From positions 1 to 64,000 of the forward strand of contig NZ_LZSC01000063.1 in the NCBI RefSeq assembly GCF_001665235.1: a DNA stretch of 64,000 nucleotides, given 5' to 3'. Both the position numbers and the translations under genes were made by a program. Shown here one piece after another: positions 54,322 through 62,884 of this stretch. The DNA comes from Mycobacterium sp. 1100029.7 (lineage in GTDB: Bacteria > Actinomycetota > Actinomycetes > Mycobacteriales > Mycobacteriaceae). The notes beneath the pieces were generated by a model. That model ran no database searches, was not told where the DNA came from, and saw only the letters and a program-made list of their open reading frames with translations. Every line of letters starts with the position of its first letter. Positions within the stretch are counted from its first letter, which is position 1.

Positions 54322-55057
54322 GGACGTACCGTACGCACCCCGCCTGATGGCGGGTTGCTGGGTGGCGGCCTGCTGGGCGGGCATCGCCTACGGCATCTAC
54401 CTGACCGTGATCGCGGTGCATTCCGCGCCGGGCACGCCCCTGACCGGACATTGGGTGTTGCAGCCGCCGTTCAAGGCGTTGCTGGCGCTGCTGCTGACCG
54501 TCGCGGCGTTCGCACATCCGATCGTCAGCGAGCGGCGCTGGCTGATGCCCGCGCTGTTGCTGTCGGCCGCCGGCGACTGGCTGTTGGCCATCCCGTGGTG
54601 GACCATGTCGTTCGTCCTGGGGCTGGCGGCGTTTTTGTGTGCGCACCTGTGTTTCATCGGGGCCCTGGCCCCGTTGGTGGAGGGCAAACTATCGCGGGCC
54701 CGAATCGCAATCATGGTGTTGCTGGGCGTGGCCGCGATCGCGTTGCTGGTGTGGTTCTGGCCCCATCTGGGGCGCGACAACCTGACGATCCCGGTGACGG
54801 TTTATGTCTTTGTGCTGACCCTGATGGCGTGCACCGCGCTGGCGGCGCGGCTGCCCACGATCTGGGTGCCGGTGGGCGCGGTGTGCTTCATGGCCTCGGA
54901 CGCGATGATCGCGATCAGCCGATTCATCCTGGGCCACGAGGCCCTGGCGGTGCCGATCTGGTGGCTGTATGCCGCCGCCCTGATCCTGATCACGGCGGGG
55001 TTCTTCTTCGGTCGAGACGACGCCTCTCACGATGACCGCGAGCCTGTCGAAGGCTAA
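54320..55057 (+). CDS. YhhN-family membrane protein (lysoplasmalogenase-like, Rv1401-like)
   Basis: Protein of 245 aa from ATG 54320, or 236 aa from ATG 54347, which avoids overlap with the divergent lipI start. About seven to eight hydrophobic segments. The YhhN/TMEM86 family signatures are PPFKALLALLLTVAAFAHPI, LLSAAGDWLLAIPWWTMSF, CAHLCFIGAL and CFMASDAMIAISRFILGHE. The Asp residues in AAGDWLL and ASDAMIA match positions conserved in lysoplasmalogenases. Substrate in mycobacteria unknown. Confidence 0.85.
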   Translation: MDVPYAPRLMAGCWVAACWAGIAYGIYLTVIAVHSAPGTPLTGHWVLQPPFKALLALLLTVAAFAHPIVSERRWLMPALLLSAAGDWLLAIPWWTMSFVLGLAAFLCAHLCFIGALAPLVEGKLSRARIAIMVLLGVAAIALLVWFWPHLGRDNLTIPVTVYVFVLTLMACTALAARLPTIWVPVGAVCFMASDAMIAISRFILGHEALAVPIWWLYAAALILITAGFFFGRDDASHDDREPVEG

Positions 55058-55137
55058 CTGTCGGTGGTCGCCGCTATGGTGTGGCCTCGGACGGTAACAG
55101 TGTTGATCGGCAACGTATTTCGTGACTCGGGCGCGCG

Positions 55138-57156
55138 GTGAGCGTGGCTGCCGGCGCGCGCACGCCCGTCGAGGTGGAACCGATCGCCCGGGTGCTGCCG
55201 ATGCTGTCGGTGCCACACCTGGATCGCGAGTTCGACTACCTGGTGTCGGCCGAGCAATCCGACGACGCCCAGCCGGGGACGCGGGTGCGGATCCGATTTC
55301 ACGGCCGGCTGGTCGACGGGTTCGTGCTGGAACGCCGCAATGACACCGACCACGTCGGCAAGCTGGGCTGGCTGGACCGCGTGGTGTCGCCCGAGCCGGT
55401 GCTCACCCCGGAGACTCGCCGGCTCGTCGACGCCGTGGCGGCGCGTTACGCCGGCACCCGCCCGGACGTGCTGCGGCTGGCGATCCCGGCACGCCACGCC
55501 CGGGTCGAGCGGGACATCACCGCGATCCCACCGCCACCGGTGGTGGCGCCCGTCGACCCGTCCTGCTGGGAGGTGTACGCCCGCGGCGAGCAGTTCCTGA
55601 CCGCGCTGGCCGAATCGCGCGCCGCCCGGGGCGTCTGGCAGGCGTTGCCGGGGGAGCAGTGGGCCGACCGGTTCGCCGAGGCCGCCGCGCAGACGGTCCG
55701 CGCCGGACGCGCCGTGCTGGCGATCGTGCCCGACCAGCGGGACCTGGACGCGCTGTGGCTGGCCGCGACCGCCCGGATCGACGAGGAAAGTGTGGTCGCG
55801 CTGTCGGCGGGGCTGGGGCCGGCCGCCCGCTACCGCCGCTGGCTGGCGGCGCTGCGCGGCAAGGCGCGATTGGTGATCGGTACGCGCAGTGCGGTTTTCG
55901 CGCCGCTGAACGACCTGGGTCTGGTCATGGTGTGGTCGGATGCCGACGACAGTCTCGCCGAGCCGCGGGCGCCCTACCCGCATGCCCGCGAGGTGGCGAT
56001 GCTGCGCGCCCATCAAGCCCGGTGCGCGGCGCTGATCGGCGGCTACGCCCGCACCGCCGAGGCACAAGCGCTGGTGAGCAGCGGGTGGGCCCACGACATC
56101 GTCGCGACCCGGCCCGTGGTGCGGGCCCGGACGCCGCGGGTGGTCGCCCTCGACGACACCGGCTACGCCGACGAGCGCGATCCGGCCGCCCGCTCCGCGC
56201 GGATCCCGTCGATCGCGTTGCGCGCCGCCCGTTCCGCACTGGAAGCGGGAGCGCCGGTGCTGGTCCAGGTGCCGCGCCGCGGCTATGTGCCGTCGCTGGC
56301 CTGCGGCCGCTGCCGCACCATCGCCCGGTGCCGGCACTGCACCGGACCCCTGTCACTAGCCGAGTCGTCGCAGGAGCGCGGACCCGCAGCGGTGTGCCGG
56401 TGGTGTGGACGGGGCGAGCCGCTGCTGCGCTGTGCCCGTTGCGGGTCGGAGACGGTACGCGCGGTGGTCGTCGGGGCCCGGCGCACCGCCGAGGAACTGG
56501 GCCGCGCCTTCGCGGGGACGCCGGTCATCACCTCGGCCGGCGATGCGATTGTGGCCGAGGTTGCCGCGCGCCCGGCGCTGGTGGTGGCGACCCCGGGTGC
56601 CGAACCCCGCGCCGACGGCGGCTATGGGGCGGCGCTGCTGCTGGACACCTGGGCGCTGCTGGGCCGGCAGGATCTGCGCGCCGCCGAGGATGCGTTGTGG
56701 CGCTGGATGAGTGCGGCGGCGCTGGTGCGACCCCGCGGCGACGGTGGGGTGGTGACGGTGATCGCCGAATCGGTGATACCGACCGTGCAGTCGCTGATCC
56801 GGTGGGACCCGGTCGGTCACGCGGAGGCGGAGCTGACGGCTCGGGGCGAGGTCGGGTTGCCGCCCAGTGTGCACATGGCGGCCATCGACGGATCCGCCGA
56901 CGCGGTGACGGCGCTGCTCGACGCGGCCCGGTTGCCGGACGGGTCCGACCTATTGGGCCCGGTCGATCTGCCGCCGGGGGTGCGTCGGCCGCCAGGCACC
57001 CCGCCCGGCGTGCCGGTGATCAGGATGTTGGTGCGGGTGCGCCGCGAGCAGGGACTGGAGCTGGCGGCGAGCCTGCGTCGCGGCGTCGGCGTCGTCAGCG
57101 CCCGGCAAACCCATGAACCGGTGCGGCTGCAGATCGACCCGCTGCACATCGGCTGA
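55138..57156 (+). CDS. priA: PriA-like primosomal protein N' with inactivated helicase motifs
   Basis: Protein of 672 aa from the GTG at 55138 (Rv1402-like). The N-terminal 3'-DNA-binding domain is present (VLPMLSVPHLDREFDYLVSA). Where functional PriA has Walker A GxxGSGKT, this reads WQALPGEQWADRFAEAAAQT, with no GKT. The DEEH box is WSDADDS in GLVMVWSDADDSLAEPRAPY. The zinc-binding cysteines are retained (CGRCRTIARCRHCTGPL, CRWCGRGEPLLRCARCGSE). ATP-driven unwinding is therefore unlikely; a structural, loader-type role at restarted forks is plausible and seems general for actinobacteria. Confidence 0.9.
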   Translation: MSVAAGARTPVEVEPIARVLPMLSVPHLDREFDYLVSAEQSDDAQPGTRVRIRFHGRLVDGFVLERRNDTDHVGKLGWLDRVVSPEPVLTPETRRLVDAVAARYAGTRPDVLRLAIPARHARVERDITAIPPPPVVAPVDPSCWEVYARGEQFLTALAESRAARGVWQALPGEQWADRFAEAAAQTVRAGRAVLAIVPDQRDLDALWLAATARIDEESVVALSAGLGPAARYRRWLAALRGKARLVIGTRSAVFAPLNDLGLVMVWSDADDSLAEPRAPYPHAREVAMLRAHQARCAALIGGYARTAEAQALVSSGWAHDIVATRPVVRARTPRVVALDDTGYADERDPAARSARIPSIALRAARSALEAGAPVLVQVPRRGYVPSLACGRCRTIARCRHCTGPLSLAESSQERGPAAVCRWCGRGEPLLRCARCGSETVRAVVVGARRTAEELGRAFAGTPVITSAGDAIVAEVAARPALVVATPGAEPRADGGYGAALLLDTWALLGRQDLRAAEDALWRWMSAAALVRPRGDGGVVTVIAESVIPTVQSLIRWDPVGHAEAELTARGEVGLPPSVHMAAIDGSADAVTALLDAARLPDGSDLLGPVDLPPGVRRPPGTPPGVPVIRMLVRVRREQGLELAASLRRGVGVVSARQTHEPVRLQIDPLHIG

Positions 57157-57290
57157 TCAGACCAAAGCTGTTGCACCGCAAGGTCTTATGCCGCGCCCAC
57201 TTGATCGGCAGCGTCGAAGGATACGGATGGTCGATTCGGGGATTCGGGCCAATCTGTCGGCTCGCCGGGACACGTCGCGATCGGGAGCGA

Positions 57291-57310
57291 TAGTATGCAT
57301 GGGCAACAAT
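57291..57310 (+). promoter_or_regulatory. marR promoter -10 and operator-like box
   Basis: TAGTAT (57291-57296) is a -10 candidate. The box ATGGGCAACAAT (57299-57310) immediately downstream would cover the transcription start. A related box, ATGGAAACAAT, sits next to an identical TAGTAT before the methyltransferase gene (58726-58742), which suggests a shared operator for the MarR protein. Confidence 0.5.
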
Positions 57311-57338
57311 CACCCGTTCGTCCGGAGAGGCGGCACCG

Positions 57339-57821
57339 ATGGCGACGGAGAACGTGACGGAAGTCAGCGAGTCGCTCGATGTCATCACCGATGCGCTGCT
57401 CACGGCGTCGCGACTACTGGTCAGCATGTCGGCGCGGTCGATCGCCCAGGTCGACGAGACCATCACGATGGCGCAGTTCCGCACGCTGGTGATCCTGTCC
57501 CACCGCGGACCGGTCAACCTGGCGACGCTGGCCAACCTGCTGGGGGTGCAGCCCTCGGCCACCGGGCGGATGGTCGACCGCCTCGTCGCGGCCGGGCTCA
57601 TCGACCGCCTGCCACACCCGACGTCGCGTCGCGAATTGATCGCCGCGCTGACCAAGCGCGGCCGCGAGGTCGTTCGCCGTGTCACCGCCCACCGCCGCGC
57701 GGAGATCGCCGCGATCGTGGAGAAGATGCCGCCGGCGGAACGTCAGGGGCTGGTTCGGGCGCTGACGGCCTTCACCGCGGCCGGCGGAGAGCCCGACGCC
57801 ACCCTGGACATCGACCTGTAG
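57339..57821 (+). CDS. MarR-family transcriptional regulator (Rv1404-like)
   Basis: Protein of 160 aa. The winged helix reads TMAQFRTLVILSHRGPVNLA, TLANLLGVQPSATGRMVDRL and VAAGLIDRLPHPTSRRELIA, flanked by dimerisation helices. In M. tuberculosis Rv1404 represses the flanking methyltransferase genes and responds to acid, from memory of published work. Here only one of those methyltransferases (downstream, convergent) is present. The promoter has an operator-like box (57299-57310). Confidence 0.9.
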   Translation: MATENVTEVSESLDVITDALLTASRLLVSMSARSIAQVDETITMAQFRTLVILSHRGPVNLATLANLLGVQPSATGRMVDRLVAAGLIDRLPHPTSRRELIAALTKRGREVVRRVTAHRRAEIAAIVEKMPPAERQGLVRALTAFTAAGGEPDATLDIDL

Positions 57822-57833
57822 AGCCGTTGCGGC

Positions 57834-58652
57834 TCAACGCTTTTCGGCAGTAACCAACAGGTACTCCCACCCCATGACGCCGTCGGTCAGGTACTGCTCG
57901 GCCAGTTCGACGAGTTGCGCGTCGAGTTCGGCGGCCAGCACCCGGTTGTGGCCGATGTTCGCGTAAGCCTCGATCGTCGGCCCGTAGTGGCTCTTGAAGT
58001 AATCATGTACCGCTGTGGCACAGTCGAATCGATCGACTTTCAGCAGGCCGCGCACCGTCGCGACGCGATCGACCCGATTGCCCAGCAGTCCGGTGGCATA
58101 GCCTTCGCGTCCCCACAGCGCCGCCGGTGGCACCGCCGGCGACAGGCTGGGCCGGTACGGCCGGATCGCGGCCAGCATCCGGCCGAAGAATCCTTCGCGA
58201 GTCCAGCTGATCACGCCGATCACCCCGCCCGGCCGGCACACCCGGACCAACTCGTCGGCCGCACGCTGATGGTTGGGTGCGAACTGCACGCCGATCGCCG
58301 ACATCACGACATCGAATTCACCATCGCCGAACGGCAGCGCATGAGCGTTGGCTTCCCGATAGTCCAGTGTCAGTCCCTGCGCGGCGGCCCGGGCCCGGGA
58401 GCGCGCCAGCAGCTGCGGGGTGAGGTCCGTGGACACCACGTCGGCGCCCGTCGCGGCGGCCGGCAGCGAGACGTTGCCTGAACCGGCGGCGACGTCCAGG
58501 ACGCGAACGCCGGGGCCGATGTCGGCGGCAGACACCAGGATCGGGCCCAGCGGAGCCATCACCTCCTCGGCCATCAGGGCGTAGTCACCGAGCGCCCACA
58601 TGGCCCGGTGGCTGGCGGCAAGATCGTCGCGAGCAGTGGTGTCGAGAGTCAT
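57834..58652 (-). CDS. SAM-dependent class I methyltransferase (Rv1405c/Rv1403c-like)
   Basis: Protein of 272 aa. Motif I is VRVLDVAAGSGNVSLPAAAT, then DVVSTDLTPQLLARSRARAA, ALPFGDGEFDVVMSAIGVQF and VCRPGGVIGVISWT. The UbiE/Methyltransf_11 layout is clear; the substrate is unknown. A strong Shine-Dalgarno (CAGGAGGACTC) precedes the ATG at 58652, set in a short duplication of AGGACTC. Its promoter carries TAGTAT and the ATGGAAACAAT box shared with marR, so regulation by that MarR protein, possibly acid-linked, is expected. Confidence 0.9.
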   Translation of the reverse strand: MTLDTTARDDLAASHRAMWALGDYALMAEEVMAPLGPILVSAADIGPGVRVLDVAAGSGNVSLPAAATGADVVSTDLTPQLLARSRARAAAQGLTLDYREANAHALPFGDGEFDVVMSAIGVQFAPNHQRAADELVRVCRPGGVIGVISWTREGFFGRMLAAIRPYRPSLSPAVPPAALWGREGYATGLLGNRVDRVATVRGLLKVDRFDCATAVHDYFKSHYGPTIEAYANIGHNRVLAAELDAQLVELAEQYLTDGVMGWEYLLVTAEKR

Positions 58653-58716
58653 GAGTCCTCCTGAGTCCTTTTGGGCGGGAAACGGGGCGAGTTCTCGACC
58701 ACAGCGTCGATGCTAA

Positions 58717-58742
58717 CCATGTCCTATGGAAACAATATACTA
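58717..58742 (-). promoter_or_regulatory. Methyltransferase promoter with MarR-type operator
   Basis: On the minus strand TAGTAT (58737-58742 complement) is the -10 candidate. The box ATTGTTTCCAT (complement of 58726-58736) follows, and CCAT-GTCCT-ATGG (58717-58729) is an inverted repeat overlapping the expected start of transcription. Compare the marR promoter at 57291-57310. Confidence 0.55.
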
Positions 58743-58820
58743 AAGCAAGGTTGCGGGTGAGCTGGACGCGTGGTGACAGGCGGCTGGGAGATGGCCGCCA
58801 CCGCGCGGCGGGCCGCTTCA

Positions 58821-58826
58821 TAGACT
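58821..58826 (+). promoter_or_regulatory. -10 element (TAGACT) of the predicted leaderless fmt operon
   Basis: TAGACT fits TAnnnT and ends 6 nt before the GTG at 58833. It should drive the fmt-rsmB run and perhaps rpe-ribD. Confidence 0.5.
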
Positions 58827-58832
58827 GTCCGG

Positions 58833-59765
58833 GTGCGTCTTGTCTTCGCCGGAACCCCCGAACCGGCGCTGCCCGCGTTGCGCCGCCTCCTCGAGTCCCC
58901 TCGCCACGAGGTGGTCGCGGTGCTGACCCGGCCCGATGCCGCCTCCGGGCGCCGCGGAACGCCGGAGCCGTCACCGGTTGCCGCGGAGGCGCTCGACCGC
59001 GGCATTCCGGTGTTGCGCCCGTCACGACCGAACTCGCCGGAGTTCGTCGCCGAATTGGCGGAACTCGCGCCGGAGTGCTGTCCGGTGGTGGCCTACGGCG
59101 CGCTGCTGCGTGACGACCTGCTCGCGGTGCCGCCACGCGGCTGGGTCAATCTGCACTTCTCGCTGTTGCCGGCCTGGCGTGGCGCGGCACCCGTGCAGGC
59201 CGCGATCGCCGCGGGCGACGCCATCACCGGGGCAACGACGTTTCAGATCGAGCCCAGTCTCGACTCAGGACCGGTCTATGGCGTCGTGACCGAAACGATC
59301 CAGCCGGCCGATACCGCAGGCGATCTGCTTGAGCGACTTGCGGTTTCGGGAGCCGCATTGCTGTCGGCCACGCTGGACGGCATCGCCGACGGCGCCCTGA
59401 CACCGCAGCCGCAATCGGCCGACGGAGTCAGCATCGCGCCGAAGATCACCGTCGAGGAGGCCCGGGTGCGCTGGGATCTGCCGGCCGCGGTGATCGAGCG
59501 CCGGATTCGCGCCGTCACGCCAAACCCGGGCGCGTGGACCATGATCGGCGATCTGCGGGTCAAGGTGGGTCCGGTACAGCTCGACGACGCCGCTGGGGAG
59601 TCATTGGCGCCCGGGGCAATTCAGGTGGACCGGAAAAGTGTGCGGGTGGGTACCGGCTCGCAACCGGTGCGGTTGGGCCAGATTCAGCCGCCCGGCAAGA
59701 AACTGATGAACGCCGTCGACTGGGCGCGCGGCGCCCGGCTGGACGCGGACGTGCGGGCATCATGA
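58833..59765 (+). CDS. fmt: Methionyl-tRNA formyltransferase
   Basis: Formylates initiator Met-tRNA with 10-formyl-THF; 310 aa from the GTG at 58833. MRLVFAGTPEPALPALRRLL opens the Rossmann domain. The catalytic segment is VNLHFSLLPAWRGAAPVQAA with the Asp in SLDSGPVYG. The C-terminal OB-fold follows (IRAVTPNPGAWTMIGDLRVK). ATGA overlap with rsmB. Confidence 0.96.
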   Translation: MRLVFAGTPEPALPALRRLLESPRHEVVAVLTRPDAASGRRGTPEPSPVAAEALDRGIPVLRPSRPNSPEFVAELAELAPECCPVVAYGALLRDDLLAVPPRGWVNLHFSLLPAWRGAAPVQAAIAAGDAITGATTFQIEPSLDSGPVYGVVTETIQPADTAGDLLERLAVSGAALLSATLDGIADGALTPQPQSADGVSIAPKITVEEARVRWDLPAAVIERRIRAVTPNPGAWTMIGDLRVKVGPVQLDDAAGESLAPGAIQVDRKSVRVGTGSQPVRLGQIQPPGKKLMNAVDWARGARLDADVRAS

Positions 59766-61162
59766 GCCCCGCCCCCCAGCAGCGCCGGCCCGCGCCGCGA
59801 CGACGCAAGCCGCTGGATCCGGCCCGGGCCGCCACGTTGCAGGTGCTGCGCGCGGTCAGTGAGCGTGACGCCTACGCGAACCTGGCGCTGCCCGCGCTGC
59901 TGCGCGAGCGCAATATCAGCGGACGCGATGCGGCGTTCGCCACCGAGCTGACCTACGGCACCTGCCGCTCTCGTGGCCTGCTCGACGCGATCATCGGTGC
60001 GGCCGCCGGACGCGCACCGGAGGCGATCGACCCGGTGTTGCTCGATCTGCTGCGGATGGGCGCCTACCAACTGCTGCGCACCCGCGTCGACGCACACGCC
60101 GCGGTGTCGACGACCGTCGAACAAGCCGGAATCGAATTCGATTCGGCGCGTGCAGGTTTCGTCAATGGGGTGCTGCGGACCATCGCCGGGCGGGACGAGA
60201 AGTCCTGGGTGGACGAACTGGCCCCCGACGCGGCGCGTGATCCGATCGGGCACGCCGCGTTCGTCCATGCGCACCCGCGCTGGATCGCCCAGGCCTTCGC
60301 CGACGCGCTGGGCGCCGACGCCGGTGACCTCGACGCGGTGCTGGCCAGCGACGACGAGCGGCCGCTGGTGCATCTGGCGGCGCGCCCGGGCGTGCTGAGC
60401 GCGGCGGAGCTGGCCGAGACGATCGGCGGCACCGTCGGGCGTTACTCGCCGTATGCGGCATACCTGCCCGGCGGTGACCCCGGACGTCTGGCGCCGGTGC
60501 GCGAGGGCCGGGCGCTGGTGCAGGACGAGGGCAGCCAGTTGGTCGCCCGCGCGTTGACACTGGCGCCGGTCGACGGCGACACCGGCCGCTGGCTGGACCT
60601 GTGCGCCGGGCCGGGCGGCAAGACCGCGCTGCTGGCCGCGCTGGCCGCCCAGAACGGTGCGCGGGTGACCGCGGTCGAGCCATCCGCGGCCCGGGCCGAT
60701 CTGGTCGTTGAGAACACCCGCGGCTTGGACGTCGACGTGCGGCGGGTCGACGGGCGCCACAGCGACCTCGAGCCGGGCTTCGACCGGGTGCTCGTCGACG
60801 TGCCCTGCACCGGACTGGGGGCGCTGCGGCGCCGGCCCGAGGCGCGGTGGCGCCGGCAACCGTCGGACGTGCCGGCGCTGGCCAAGCTGCAACGCGAGCT
60901 GCTGGCCGCCGCGATCGCCCTGACACGTCCCGGTGGCGTGGTGTTGTACTCGACCTGCTCGCCGCACCTGGCCGAGACGGTCGGGGTGGTCGCCGACGCG
61001 CTGCGCCGGCATCCGGTCAGCGCGCTGGACGCCCGGCCGCTGTTCGAGCCCGCCGAGCCGGGCCCGTTCGCGGCGGGGCCGTATGTGCAGCTGTGGCCGC
61101 ACCGGCACGGCACCGACGCGATGTTCGGTGCGGCGCTGCGCCGCCTCGACGACCCTCAGTAG
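59762..61162 (+). CDS. rsmB: 16S rRNA (cytosine-967-C5) methyltransferase
   Basis: RNA m5C methyltransferase of 466 aa (fmu, Rv1407). The N-terminal NusB-like RNA-binding domain (AATLQVLRAVSERDAYANLA, LLDLLRMGAYQLL) precedes the Rossmann domain. SAM motif LDLCAGPGGKTALLAALAAQ, the release Cys in VLVDVPCTGLGALRRRPEAR and the catalytic Cys in VVLYSTCSPHLAETVGVV are visible. A ~15-residue basic Pro-rich N-terminal tail precedes the domain. Confidence 0.95.
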   Translation: MSPAPQQRRPAPRRRKPLDPARAATLQVLRAVSERDAYANLALPALLRERNISGRDAAFATELTYGTCRSRGLLDAIIGAAAGRAPEAIDPVLLDLLRMGAYQLLRTRVDAHAAVSTTVEQAGIEFDSARAGFVNGVLRTIAGRDEKSWVDELAPDAARDPIGHAAFVHAHPRWIAQAFADALGADAGDLDAVLASDDERPLVHLAARPGVLSAAELAETIGGTVGRYSPYAAYLPGGDPGRLAPVREGRALVQDEGSQLVARALTLAPVDGDTGRWLDLCAGPGGKTALLAALAAQNGARVTAVEPSAARADLVVENTRGLDVDVRRVDGRHSDLEPGFDRVLVDVPCTGLGALRRRPEARWRRQPSDVPALAKLQRELLAAAIALTRPGGVVLYSTCSPHLAETVGVVADALRRHPVSALDARPLFEPAEPGPFAAGPYVQLWPHRHGTDAMFGAALRRLDDPQ

Positions 61163-61165
61163 TCT
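61160..61165 (+). promoter_or_regulatory. -10 candidate (TAGTCT) for a leaderless rpe transcript
   Basis: TAGTCT overlaps the rsmB stop codon and ends 7 nt before the rpe ATG at 61173. It may allow rpe-ribD to be expressed separately from fmt-rsmB. Confidence 0.4.
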
Positions 61166-61172
61166 GGCGAAC

Positions 61173-61862
61173 ATGGCTGGCAGCACCGGTGGACCCCTGA
61201 TAGCCCCGTCGATTCTGGCCGCTGACTTCGCCCGGCTCGCCGACGAGGCGGCCGCCGTGCGGGGCGCCGACTGGCTGCACGTCGACGTGATGGACGGCCA
61301 CTTCGTGCCCAACCTGACGATCGGCCTGCCGGTGGTAGAGGCTCTGCTGGCGACCACGCCGATCCCGATGGACTGCCATCTGATGATCGACAACCCGGAC
61401 CGCTGGGCGCCGCCGTATGCCGAGGCGGGCGCCTACAACGTCACGTTCCACGCCGAGGCCACCGAGAATCCGGTCGGCGTGGCCCGCGATATCCGGGCCG
61501 CCGGCGCCAAGGCCGGAATCAGCGTCAAGCCGAACACGCCGCTGGAGCCGTACCTGGAAATCCTGCCGCAGTTCGACACCTTGCTGATCATGTCGGTCGA
61601 GCCCGGCTTCGGCGGCCAGAGCTTCATCCCCGAGGTGCTGAGCAAGGTCCGCATCGCGCGCAAGCTGGTCGACGCGGGGGAGTTGACCATCCTGGTCGAG
61701 ATCGACGGCGGCATCAACGCCGACACCATCGAGCAGGCCGCCGAAGCCGGCGTCGACTGCTTCGTGGCCGGCTCGGCGGTCTACGGCGCACAGGACCCTG
61801 AAGCGGCGGTCGAAGCGCTGCGACGGCAGGCCGGCGCCGTGTCGCCGCACCTACGCCGGTGA
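61173..61862 (+). CDS. rpe: Ribulose-phosphate 3-epimerase
   Basis: TIM-barrel enzyme of the pentose phosphate pathway, 229 aa. IAPSILAADFARLADEAAAV, HVDVMDGHFVPNLTIGLPVV (metal His/Asp), CHLMIDNPDRWAPPYAEAGA, MSVEPGFGGQSFIPEVLSKV and EIDGGINADTIEQAAEAGVD with VAGSAVYGAQDPEAAV are the family motifs. It overlaps ribD by 4 nt (GTGA). Ribulose 5-phosphate is also the precursor of the riboflavin xylene ring, a metabolic link to its neighbour. Confidence 0.97.
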   Translation: MAGSTGGPLIAPSILAADFARLADEAAAVRGADWLHVDVMDGHFVPNLTIGLPVVEALLATTPIPMDCHLMIDNPDRWAPPYAEAGAYNVTFHAEATENPVGVARDIRAAGAKAGISVKPNTPLEPYLEILPQFDTLLIMSVEPGFGGQSFIPEVLSKVRIARKLVDAGELTILVEIDGGINADTIEQAAEAGVDCFVAGSAVYGAQDPEAAVEALRRQAGAVSPHLRR

Positions 61863-62884
61863 GCGGTCATCGCATCGAAAGCCTGGACGCCGCAATGCGT
61901 CTGGCCATCGAACAGTCGGACCACGTCAAGGGCGGCACCTACCCGAATCCGCCCGTCGGGGCGGTGATTCTGGACACCGGCGGCGAGGTCGTCGGCGTCG
62001 GCGGCACCGAACCCGCCGGCGGTGATCACGCCGAGGTGCTGGCGTTGCGCCGCGCGGGAAGCCTGGCAAGCGGGGGCACCGCGGTGGTCACGCTCGAACC
62101 GTGCAACCACCACGGCAAGACGCCGCCGTGCGTGGACGCGCTGCTCGATGCCGGCGTGCGCACGGTCGTCTACGCCGTCGCCGATCCGAACGAGGTCGCG
62201 GCCGGTGGCGCGGCCCGGTTGTCGGCGGCCGGCGTCGAGGTCACGGCCGGCGTGCTGGCCGGCGACGTGGCCGGGGGAGCGTTGCGCGAATGGCTGCACA
62301 AGCAGCGGACCGGATCCCCGCACGTGACGTGGAAATACGCCAGCAGCCTCGACGGCCGCAGCGCCGCCGCCGACGGCACCAGCCAGTGGATCTCCAGCGA
62401 GGCGGCCCGCCTGGACCTGCACCGCCGCCGCGCCGCCGCGGACGCGATCATCGTCGGGACCGGCACGGTGCTCGCCGACGATCCGGCGTTGACCGCCCGG
62501 CTGCCCGACGGGTCACTGGCCGACAAGCAGCCGCTGCGCGTAGTGGTCGGGACGCGTGAAATACCGCCCGAGGCAAAGGTTCTCAACGACGACTCGCGCA
62601 CGATGGTGATTCGCACTCGTGATCCGCGAGAGGTCCTCAAGGCGCTCTCGGACCGCACTGATGTGTTGCTGGAAGGCGGTCCCACCCTGGCCGGCGCGTT
62701 CCTGCGGGAGGGGGTGATCGACCGCATCCTGACCTACGTCGCGCCGATGCTGCTCGGCGGGCCGGTCACCGCGGTCCACGACGTGGGCGTGCCCACCATC
62801 ACGCGGGCCCTGCGGTGGCGCTTCGACGGCGCCGACCGCATCGGCCCGGATCTACTGCTGAGCCTGGTCCCGCAGAGCGGCTAA
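61859..62884 (+). CDS. ribD: Bifunctional diaminohydroxyphosphoribosylaminopyrimidine deaminase / reductase
   Basis: Riboflavin synthesis, 341 aa (ribG in M. tuberculosis). The zinc deaminase domain has YPNPPVGAVILDTGGEVVG, the HAE motif in GGDHAEVLALRRAG, and TLEPCNHHGKTPPCVDALLD. The C-terminal reductase domain has VTWKYASSLDGRSAAADGTS, WISSEAARLDLHRRRAAADA, IIVGTGTVLADDPALTAR and LLEGGPTLAGAFLREGVIDR. It converges with the P55 gene with a 4-nt overlap. Confidence 0.95.
   Translation: MSGHRIESLDAAMRLAIEQSDHVKGGTYPNPPVGAVILDTGGEVVGVGGTEPAGGDHAEVLALRRAGSLASGGTAVVTLEPCNHHGKTPPCVDALLDAGVRTVVYAVADPNEVAAGGAARLSAAGVEVTAGVLAGDVAGGALREWLHKQRTGSPHVTWKYASSLDGRSAAADGTSQWISSEAARLDLHRRRAAADAIIVGTGTVLADDPALTARLPDGSLADKQPLRVVVGTREIPPEAKVLNDDSRTMVIRTRDPREVLKALSDRTDVLLEGGPTLAGAFLREGVIDRILTYVAPMLLGGPVTAVHDVGVPTITRALRWRFDGADRIGPDLLLSLVPQSG

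Noticed and set aside
57157..57338. Remnant of a second methyltransferase (Rv1403c position) between priA and marR
   Set aside because: No methyltransferase motif is detectable in any frame of this 182-bp gap.
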